Source: JANRKG01 sp033763635 (lineage in GTDB: Bacteria > Cyanobacteriota > Cyanobacteriia > GCF-001939115). From it: a DNA stretch of 11,984 bases. This document shows, in pieces, positions 6,925-11,984 of the stretch (within the stretch, counting starts at the first letter, position 1; each line of letters begins with the position of its first letter). A model generated the notes under the pieces. The model searched no databases and had not been told where the DNA came from. It saw only the letters and a program-made list of their open reading frames with translations. The DNA lies in NCBI GenBank assembly GCA_033763635.1, contig JANRKG010000439.1, forward strand, positions 1-11,984, given 5' to 3'. Made by a program: the position numbers and the translations under genes.

Positions 6925-8511
6925 CTACAGCCCCAAAAGCCGGAACAGCCCAAAAACAGCCGTAAAGGGTGACAGAATTGGCCCCAGAATGGTCCCGGCT
7001 CCTTCACCAAAGGCAACAATCCCGCTTCTATTGACGATGACAGTATCGTTATTCCGCAGCGCTGGGTTGGTCGTTTCGTTCACACCCTGAGCATAATTCA
7101 CAGGTAAATCGAGTTTTGTAACCGTTCCGTTGGGATTTAAACGAACCAGTTGTACGCTTCCAGAATCTGCCTTGTTATTGAAGCCACCTGCTGCTAGCAA
7201 AGCCTGGTTCAAAGGAGTATTCGGTGGAACTTGAATCGCTCCCGGACGGTTCACTTCACCCACCACGTTCACAGTAATCTTGTCAGGGGAAAAACTGGCA
7301 GCCGCTAATTCGATCGCCTCACTCGAGCTAAGGGCTGTCGCGATCGGGATGACCACTGTATCTCCATCCTGAAGCGGAATATCTTGACGCACATCCCCGG
7401 ATTTAAGCAGCTTCCAAAAATCGACATCAATGAGTTTGTCTGTTCCGGTTTTCGTCTGTCGGCGAACCTGAATCTTCCGAATATCGGCTGATTGGGTAAT
7501 CCCTCCTGCTAGTTGAATGGCCCGTGTGACAGTAGGAACTTTGCTCTGAGCATCAATGGGAACTCGATAGGGTCCGGGACGGGCCACTTCTCCGATAATG
7601 GCAATACTTAAGGGTCGGCTATCGCTGCTGGCAAAATTCGCATTTGCCAGTTGGGTGGCTTCCGTCAAACTCACCTCCGTGTTAGTGGGAACAAAGACTG
7701 TATCCCCATCTCGCAATAAAATGTCTTGGCTCAAGTCTCCTTCCTGTAAGAGCCGCCAAAGATCTACTGTAATGGTTTGTTCTTTGCCTTTATCGCGAGT
7801 CCGAACTCGACGAATCTGAATTTCACGCACATTAGCTGCTTGCGTAATCCCTCCAGCTTGTTGCAGCATGCGTGTCACGGTTGGGAAACTCGCTCCAGGG
7901 GATGCAGCCGTGATTGGAGTGATCGTGTAGGAACCCGGACGGTTGACCTCCCCAGCAATCGCAATGTTGAGGGGACGGGCATTCACCAGGGTAATTGTAA
8001 TCAGAGGACGCTTCAGGAAACGACTGTAGCGTTTTTCTAAATCAGTGGCAGCCTGTTTGATACTCATGCCACTTACGGGAACAGAACCGACAAGCGCCAG
8101 GTTCAGGGTGCCATCCGCTAAAACCTGGCTTTCACCGCTATATTCGTCAACATTAAAGATCACAATACGAATTCGATCGCCCGGTCCCAAAATATAGCCA
8201 TCTTCGACTTGAATGGGAGCGGCTGTCCGAACGGGTTGTACAGGCGGTAAGGGAAAAGAGATGGAACGACGAGGGGTGGAAGTTGGAGGGGAACCGAGAG
8301 GCACAGTAGGAGTAGGCTGGGCAGATGGGGGTAAGGAGCCATCAGGGTTAGTAAGAGTCGATTGGGTATGTCCGGGAACGGGAAAGGAAACCAGTCCCAT
8401 CGTTCCCAGAAGCACAAGACTACTAATCGAACGCTGGATAGACTTGCCAGAAGAAGGGGTCATTGGCCTACTCGCTACTCCACTAAACGAAATTAATTCA
8501 TGAATCATCAA
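6925..8511 (-). CDS. SLBB-domain polysaccharide export protein (OPX, Wza-like)
   Basis: This 528-residue exporter is expected to form the periplasmic/outer-membrane conduit for exopolysaccharide. A signal peptide-like hydrophobic stretch lies at 28-46, then a Pro/Ser/Thr-rich linker (about 51-100). The Poly_export domain begins at DGYILGPGDRIRI (104-116). Three SLBB-type segments are each introduced by a GEVxRPG motif, at 187-193, 307-313 and 418-424. The first two segments are close duplicates, for example TVTRMLQQAGGITQAANVR (211-229) against TVTRAIQLAGGITQSADIR (327-345). The hydrophobic C-terminus (PILSPFTAVFGLFRLLGL, 511-528) could be a membrane-associated helix. The protein has no cysteine at all, so it is not a lipoprotein like E. 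coli Wza. Met17 (codon 8463-8461) would give a more ordinary signal peptide and is a good alternative start; neither start has a strong Shine-Dalgarno. Confidence 0.93.
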   Translation of the reverse strand: MMIHELISFSGVASRPMTPSSGKSIQRSISSLVLLGTMGLVSFPVPGHTQSTLTNPDGSLPPSAQPTPTVPLGSPPTSTPRRSISFPLPPVQPVRTAAPIQVEDGYILGPGDRIRIVIFNVDEYSGESQVLADGTLNLALVGSVPVSGMSIKQAATDLEKRYSRFLKRPLITITLVNARPLNIAIAGEVNRPGSYTITPITAASPGASFPTVTRMLQQAGGITQAANVREIQIRRVRTRDKGKEQTITVDLWRLLQEGDLSQDILLRDGDTVFVPTNTEVSLTEATQLANANFASSDSRPLSIAIIGEVARPGPYRVPIDAQSKVPTVTRAIQLAGGITQSADIRKIQVRRQTKTGTDKLIDVDFWKLLKSGDVRQDIPLQDGDTVVIPIATALSSSEAIELAAASFSPDKITVNVVGEVNRPGAIQVPPNTPLNQALLAAGGFNNKADSGSVQLVRLNPNGTVTKLDLPVNYAQGVNETTNPALRNNDTVIVNRSGIVAFGEGAGTILGPILSPFTAVFGLFRLLGL

Positions 8512-8774
8512 ATGGAATGATAAAGGAAATCCTAAGCTTTCCCTGGTCCTACTATAGTCTCTGTCTCAATCAATCCACTGCGGCCCTATCTTAACGAACA
8601 GGTTTTTCCAAAAAATGCGAGATGGACGAACTATGCAGAATCTTTAATCTTTATAGTGAGAACTTTGAAAAAGTTTATAATTTATCAGGAAATTTATGCC
8701 TCTAGTCAGTTGTATCCTTCCTGAATTGTCTAATCATCTATCTGTCTAGTCTTACAAGAAACTCGTTCTACTTA

Positions 8775-8910
8775 GGAGATTTCCGAAAAATATCTACCCG
8801 CTGGTTTCGGCTTCGCTCAACCCGCACCCGCACTCTGAGCGAAGTCAAAGGTGTGCCCTGAGCAAAGTCGAAGGGCAACCCACAAGTAAACTCTTTTCTG
8901 GAAGTCTCCC
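8775..8910 (-). repeat. 136-bp MITE-like repeat, copy B (inverted relative to copy A)
   Basis: The plus strand here aligns with the reverse complement of 2253-2388, with about 14 mismatches and one single-base gap. The termini GGAGATTTCCGAAAAA and, on the complement, GGAGACTTCCAGAAAAG form the imperfect terminal inverted repeat. TA is present just outside both ends (8773-8774 and 8911-8912). Shared internal modules include GGTTTCGGCTTCGCTCAACC and a CCCTGAGC-AAAGTCGAAGGG palindrome. It lies about 260 bases upstream of the export gene start. Confidence 0.8.
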
Positions 8911-9041
8911 TAGTTCATTTAGGTAAAAGGTGTCAAAGGATGCCAAGAATCACTGTAATATAGTTAATTAAGACTACAGCTAAGGAAGTCTACGCATTTC
9001 ACCCTTTGAACTTATGAGACATCAAGGCTGAATGCCAAAAC

Positions 9042-9069
9042 CAATAAAATTTAGTAATAAATTTTATTG
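9042..9069. other. AT-rich perfect hairpin, 11-bp stem
   Basis: CAATAAAATTT (9042-9052) pairs perfectly with AAATTTTATTG (9059-9069) around the loop AGTAAT. The low GC makes it weak as an RNA terminator and there is no clean T-run. It could be a DNA palindrome bound by a regulator or part of a longer leader. Confidence 0.5.
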
Positions 9070-9120
9070 CTAAATCTAGTCATGGTAGGGTGCTGAACCA
9101 TCCAGTATTTTGCTATTCCA

Positions 9121-9151
9121 AGCAAAATTCACTATTCGGGAAAATTTTGCT
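9121..9151. other. Second AT-rich inverted repeat, 9-bp arms
   Basis: AGCAAAATT (9121-9129) is the reverse complement of AATTTTGCT (9143-9151), with a 13-base spacer. It lies about 50 bases after the hairpin at 9042-9069 and about 290 bases before the phosphatase start. An operator or RNA hairpin is possible; function unknown. Confidence 0.5.
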
Positions 9152-9253
9152 GGGCATTCATACTAAATGTTTATTTCAAATATTAATTTCATATTTAAAT
9201 ACTATCTATTGTGTATCCCTATTATTTCCCCCTATCGTGTATCCAGTCGTTTG

Positions 9254-9292
9254 GCTCACTACTCTTGCTCACTACTCTTGCTCATGACTCTT
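9254..9292. repeat. 13-bp tandem repeat, three units plus a partial fourth
   Basis: GCTCACTACTCTT occurs at 9254-9266 and 9267-9279. A variant GCTCATGACTCTT follows at 9280-9292, and GCTCAT begins a partial fourth unit at 9293. It lies upstream of the phosphatase gene in non-coding DNA. Confidence 0.85.
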
Positions 9293-9437
9293 GCTCATTT
9301 TTAACAGCCTCTTTTTGAGAACATAATAATGTCAATGTTTTTACGCTGCACTTGGGGATTGTCTTTTTTTGATCAAACCTGGTTCCGGTTCAGTCAAAAA
9401 TCGTTAACCTTATTACAGTCATTCTCTGGATAGGTGG

Positions 9438-10028
9438 GTGCAAAAAATACTAGAGCACTTGAGAGAATTGTTTAGGCGAATTATCCAACTGGTGAGACAG
9501 GTTCTAAAGGGTAGGTCCAGGAAGCCTGCTGCTTATAAACCCCATCTCCAGATTAGTTGGGTAATTCCTGGAAAGTTGGCTGTCGGGTCATCACCCCAGC
9601 CAGGAGATGAGGCTTTATTAGCAAAAGCCAATATCAAAATTGTGTTTTCTCTCTGCGCGAACTCGGAGGAAACTTTACCTGAAGAGGTTTCTCAAAATTT
9701 TCGTTGTTTGCGGCTCGTTCTTCCGGATAGCCGTTACAAGAATGAAATGCAGCCTTCTCAATTGGCGGCAGCAGTTGATATCGTGCATCACAGTGTAGAG
9801 CATGAACTTCCGATTTATGTTCACTGTCTGGCAGGGATTGAACGATCGCCCACGGTTTGTATTGCTTATCTGTGCCAACACCACGGCATGCAACTTTGGG
9901 AAGCGGTAAACTGGTTAAAACAGGTTCATCCTTCTTCTATGCCCACGGAGTCCCAACTTCGGGTGATTCGTCGATTACTTCAGCACAATCAGGGATTGAG
10001 CCAGCCAGATCAGGGTCTTAAAATTTAA
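9438..10028 (+). CDS. Dual-specificity-type protein phosphatase
   Basis: This 196-residue cysteine-based phosphatase is expected to be cytoplasmic. The signature HCLAGIERSP (129-138) gives the CxxxxxR loop with nucleophile Cys130 and Arg136, and the Asp of LPDSR (Asp97) is the likely general acid. The fold covers about residues 36-183. The first 30 residues are basic and helical (ELFRRIIQLVRQVLKGRSRK) and might touch membranes or nucleic acid. The start is GTG 9438 with a G-rich but closely spaced upstream sequence (GGATAGGTGG), so the exact start is uncertain. It lies 35 bases before the prohibitin gene, a likely operon. The family removes phosphate from Tyr and Ser/Thr, and some members act on RNA or lipids. 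The BY-kinase encoded nearby is a possible substrate, which is inference from position. Confidence 0.9.
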   Translation: MQKILEHLRELFRRIIQLVRQVLKGRSRKPAAYKPHLQISWVIPGKLAVGSSPQPGDEALLAKANIKIVFSLCANSEETLPEEVSQNFRCLRLVLPDSRYKNEMQPSQLAAAVDIVHHSVEHELPIYVHCLAGIERSPTVCIAYLCQHHGMQLWEAVNWLKQVHPSSMPTESQLRVIRRLLQHNQGLSQPDQGLKI

Positions 10029-10050
10029 CTGAATCGTTTCGCTGGATATT

Positions 10051-10056
10051 CGAGGG
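10051..10056 (+). promoter_or_regulatory. Ribosome binding site deciding the GTG start of the prohibitin gene
   Basis: CGAGGG ends seven bases before GTG 10064. It is one of the few recognisable Shine-Dalgarno sequences in the window and supports this non-ATG start. The nearby ATG at 10059 is out of frame. Confidence 0.6.
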
Positions 10057-10063
10057 AAATGCG

Positions 10064-10882
10064 GTGAAATCAGCCTCTTCAACGGGTCCATCCAGGTTAG
10101 TGGCGATCCTGGTCGTGCTTTCCCTGGCAATCATTGCCCTATCTAATTCCTTTGTGATTGTGAATGCAGGGGAACGGGGTGTGGTCATGCAGTTTGGGCG
10201 GGTTCTACCGGGTGTTTTGGGTGAAGGAATCCATCCCCTCATCCCCATCATCAATACAGTGCAAAAGTTGAGTGTGCGGGTTCAAAAGCACCAGATTCCT
10301 ACCCAAGCTGCATCTAAAGATTTACAGGATGTTTTTACGGATGTGGCTTTGAATTGGCATATTGTCCCAAATGAAGCCAACGTTCTGTACCAAGAAGTCG
10401 GTCGGGAAGAACAGGTGGTCCAACGGATCATTAATCCTGCCGTTGAAGAAGTTTTGAAGGCAGTCATGGCCCGCTATACGGCTGAGGAGATTATTACGAA
10501 GCGGGAAGAAGTTAAAGCAGGGGTTGATCAGTCGCTAACGGTACGGCTTGCGAACTACCATATCAATGTAGATGACATCTCGCTGGTGGGGGTTCACTTC
10601 TCAGAACGTTTTAGTGAAGCCGTTGAGGCAAAACAGATTGCAGAGCAAGATGCTAAAAGAGCCGATTTTGTTGCCCTGAAAGCGATCAAAGAGGCAGAAG
10701 CTGAAGTCAACCGGGCGCAAGGTCAGTCCCAGGCTCAACGTCTGTTACGGGAAACCCTCACCCCCGAACTGTTACAGAAACAGGCGATCGAAAAATGGGA
10801 TGGAAAGTTCCCAACGGTTTTGGGTGGAAATGGCGTTCTACCATTTCTAAATCTCAATCCTTCCCAGCCCTCCACCCCCTAA
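10064..10882 (+). CDS. Prohibitin family (SPFH/band 7) membrane protein
   Basis: This 272-residue SPFH protein has the usual prohibitin length and layout. A short polar N-terminus leads into a transmembrane helix at about 11-34 (LVAILVVLSLAIIALSNSF), then the SPFH domain (about 35-190) with NAGERGVVMQFGRV (34-47). A charged helical segment with heptad-like spacing follows (about 184-228, including EAKQIAEQDAKRADF), and the C-terminal part has GKFPTVLGGNG (247-257). Such proteins form large ring or cage assemblies at membranes; mitochondrial and bacterial relatives are linked to FtsH-type proteases. It follows the phosphatase gene by 35 bases and has its own Shine-Dalgarno. The best match from memory is the cyanobacterial Phb1 group. 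Family assignment is firm; physiological role in cyanobacteria is not well fixed. Confidence 0.95.
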   Translation: MKSASSTGPSRLVAILVVLSLAIIALSNSFVIVNAGERGVVMQFGRVLPGVLGEGIHPLIPIINTVQKLSVRVQKHQIPTQAASKDLQDVFTDVALNWHIVPNEANVLYQEVGREEQVVQRIINPAVEEVLKAVMARYTAEEIITKREEVKAGVDQSLTVRLANYHINVDDISLVGVHFSERFSEAVEAKQIAEQDAKRADFVALKAIKEAEAEVNRAQGQSQAQRLLRETLTPELLQKQAIEKWDGKFPTVLGGNGVLPFLNLNPSQPSTP

Positions 10883-10921
10883 AAATGTGCGTGATGGCGA
10901 TTTTTCAGAGGTCTTTATCTG

Positions 10922-11048
10922 CTTAAGAACTTGTTAAGAGTAGGCAAATTTCTAGTTGAAGAGGCTAACTTGGAGGTCAAGATACCTCCTAACTGCGTCT
11001 AAAGCTCCGTTCTTGCACAAGTTGCCAGAAGGGAGCTTCTATTTTTTT
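10922..11048 (+). ncRNA. Candidate structured small RNA or long 3' UTR after the prohibitin gene
   Basis: Three hairpins follow each other: CTTAA/TTAAG (10922-10938), a perfect GGAGGT/ACCTCC with loop CAAGAT (10972-10989), and a 12-bp terminator stem with a T-run (11002-11048). The terminator is about 120 bases after the prohibitin stop, far for a plain 3' end. The segment could therefore be a separate small RNA, a 3'-UTR-derived RNA, or only untranslated mRNA. The GGAGGT would be anti-Shine-Dalgarno-like only in its complement, the ACCTCC arm. No clear promoter and no known RNA family was recognised. Confidence 0.3.
11002..11048 (+). terminator. Intrinsic terminator downstream of the prohibitin gene
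   Basis: AAGCTCCGTTCT (11002-11013) pairs with AGAAGGGAGCTT (11027-11038), 11 of 12 positions. The 13-base loop is TGCACAAGTTGCC. TCTA and then seven T (11042-11048) follow. It probably ends the phosphatase-prohibitin transcript or a small RNA located here. Confidence 0.7.
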
Positions 11049-11384
11049 AAACTTCGCTTTTAACTTCTATTGCTAGAAGTTTTAGGAATAATCTTATGGA
11101 AGAAGGGACATATCAAAAGACAACCTGCACCATGAGTAGTGCAAATCTACTTAAAGTGCGGGTTTGGGGACCTTTGAAAATTACAGTTTTTTCAGGTAGG
11201 GAGTCCGGAACAATTCATTCCATCTGAATGGGACAACTCTTTCAGTGAAAAGGTTCCTAAAACTAAAATAACCCTCTTACAAAACATAAATAGGTTCGGT
11301 AAACTATGAAGACTGTAAAAAAGTCAGCTTAAAACTCAGCAATCTTTCTGAGTGATTCGGTATCATGCTCACGTTAGTCTGAAT

Positions 11385-11421
11385 GGTAAGGAAGCGTTCT
11401 TGAGAGCATCCCTTCCTTGCC
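11385..11421 (+). promoter_or_regulatory. Hairpin in the presumed 5' leader of the TPR gene
   Basis: GGTAAGGAAG (11385-11394) pairs with CTTCCTTGCC (11412-11421), ten pairs with one G-U, and an inner GTTC/GAGC stem can also form. It ends 28 bases before the TPR start and has no T-run, so it is not an intrinsic terminator. It could affect translation or mRNA stability; function is not shown. Confidence 0.4.
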
Positions 11422-11449
11422 CTATCGAGTCATCAACCACCGAGTACGC

Positions 11450-11984
11450 ATGGTTAATCCAGTTAGGGATGAACGTGAGACAATTCCACAGCATAACCCC
11501 TGGTGCGGTGACGCAGTAAAGCCTGGGCAGGATTCGTACAAGTTAGAAGCCGATCGCCTTCTGAAACAAGGGACGGAGCAATATCTGGCGGGGCAGTTTC
11601 AAACAGCACTGATGCTCTCTCAAGAAGCCCTCAACCTTTACCGAGAGGCCAAGGATCGTTCTGGAGAAGGACAGGCCCTTGGCAATATCGGATCAATTTA
11701 CTATGCTCTACGAGACTATACCCAGTCGGTTGAGTATTCTTTGCAAAGATTAGTCATTGCACGGGAATTAGACGATCGTCGGGGAGAGGGGCAGGGCCTC
11801 GCAAATTTAGGGAATGCTTACCGCCATCTCCGAGATAATGAGCAATCGATTCACTATTCCCAGGAAAATCTCACTGTCGCCCGCGAACTGAAGGACCGTC
11901 GTGCCGAGATGGCGGCCTTAAATAATCTGGGTCTTGCCTACAAGGCTTTGAAGGACTATAACCGAGCCGTTGAATATGAATTAG
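11450..11984 (+). CDS. TPR-repeat protein, N-terminal part (3' end outside the window)
   Basis: Reading from ATG 11450 gives 178 codons with no stop before the window ends, so the gene is truncated at its 3' end. An in-frame stop at 11387 limits upstream extension, and no better start lies between. After about 28 polar residues come tetratricopeptide repeats: a first helix pair at about 31-64, then units at 72-111, 112-151 and 152 onward with 40-residue spacing. These repeat patterns such as GEGQALGNIGSIYYALRDY, GEGQGLANLGNAYRHLRDN and AEMAALNNLGLAYKALKDY. This 40-residue TPR style often precedes a CHAT protease-like domain or another effector in cyanobacteria, but the C-terminus is not visible, so no function is assigned. 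TPR arrays bind protein partners. There is no membrane segment or signal peptide in the visible part. Confidence 0.9.
   Translation, partial: MVNPVRDERETIPQHNPWCGDAVKPGQDSYKLEADRLLKQGTEQYLAGQFQTALMLSQEALNLYREAKDRSGEGQALGNIGSIYYALRDYTQSVEYSLQRLVIARELDDRRGEGQGLANLGNAYRHLRDNEQSIHYSQENLTVARELKDRRAEMAALNNLGLAYKALKDYNRAVEYEL

Larger units (their letters stand above)
8512..9437. other. 926-bp gene-poor region between the export and phosphatase genes
   Basis: No credible gene is seen. A 65-residue open frame at 9090-9287 is AT-rich, has no recognisable motif and runs into a tandem repeat. The region must hold the leftward promoter of the polysaccharide operon and probably a rightward promoter for the phosphatase gene. 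Structures seen are repeat copy B (8775-8910), two AT-rich hairpins (9042-9069 and 9121-9151) and a 13-bp tandem repeat (9254-9292). Confidence 0.6.
10883..11449. other. 567-bp non-coding region between the prohibitin and TPR genes
   Basis: No open frame of note is seen. The left part holds a series of hairpins ending in an intrinsic terminator (10922-11048). Farther right are small inverted repeats: AACTTCT/AGAAGTT at 11062-11081, TGAAAA/TTTTCA within 11174-11193, and ACTCAG/CTGAGT at 11334-11353. A stronger hairpin at 11385-11421 lies in the presumed leader of the TPR gene. Confidence 0.6.

Noticed and set aside
8551..8556. Possible leftward -10 element TATAGT upstream of the SLBB export gene
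   Set aside because: No -35 match at a suitable distance, and the region is AT-rich enough for such hexamers to occur by chance.
9090..9287. 65-residue rightward open frame
   Set aside because: It is AT-rich, covers a hairpin and the 13-bp tandem repeat, and has no recognisable family feature.
9254..9298. Short direct repeats considered as a CRISPR array
   Set aside because: Units of 13 bp adjoin without spacers; this is a simple tandem repeat.
10883..10912. Hairpin AAAAAT...ATTTTT directly after the prohibitin stop
   Set aside because: Only the A-T ends pair; the middle bases do not, so it is too weak to call a terminator.

Overview
The window looks like a piece of a cyanobacterial chromosome. 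The protein types fit: an FtsH4-like membrane protease, a GumC-type chain-length kinase, an SLBB export protein, a bacterial prohibitin, and a TPR protein with 40-residue repeats. GATCG-rich words are scattered through it, including one full GCGATCGC octamer near 6599, as is common in cyanobacterial genomes. The genus cannot be read from this sequence.

Layout. At 1-924 is the 3' end of an ftsH gene, closed by a clear intrinsic terminator (961-984). At 1041-2057 is a membrane-anchored SGNH/GDSL-type hydrolase. A gene-poor stretch (2058-2907) carries a 136-bp MITE-like repeat. At 2908-4266 a family 4 glycosyltransferase runs rightward. It converges on a leftward pair: the SLBB/Poly_export protein (8511-6925), then the polysaccharide co-polymerase with a fused BY-kinase (6765-4456). 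The convergent junction holds a 109-bp palindromic element and a terminator that could work in both directions. A second gene-poor stretch (8512-9437) carries the inverted partner of the 136-bp repeat, AT-rich hairpins and a 13-bp tandem repeat. Then come a dual-specificity-type phosphatase (9438-10028) and a prohibitin/SPFH protein (10064-10882), probably cotranscribed. A run of hairpins ending in a terminator (10922-11048) and a further hairpin precede a TPR gene (11450 to the window end) that is cut off by the window.

How the genes fit together. The glycosyltransferase adds a sugar, the Wzc-like protein controls chain length and phosphorylates tyrosines, and the SLBB protein conducts polymer through the envelope. 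Together they are part of a Wzx/Wzy-type exopolysaccharide pathway; the initiating transferase, flippase and polymerase are not in the window. The SGNH hydrolase could edit acyl groups on the polymer, and the phosphatase could reverse kinase phosphorylation; both are inferences from position. FtsH and prohibitin belong to membrane protein quality control.

The most unusual structure is the pair of inverted, about 89% identical MITE-like repeats that bracket the three polysaccharide genes. No CRISPR array, tRNA, rRNA or transposase gene was seen.
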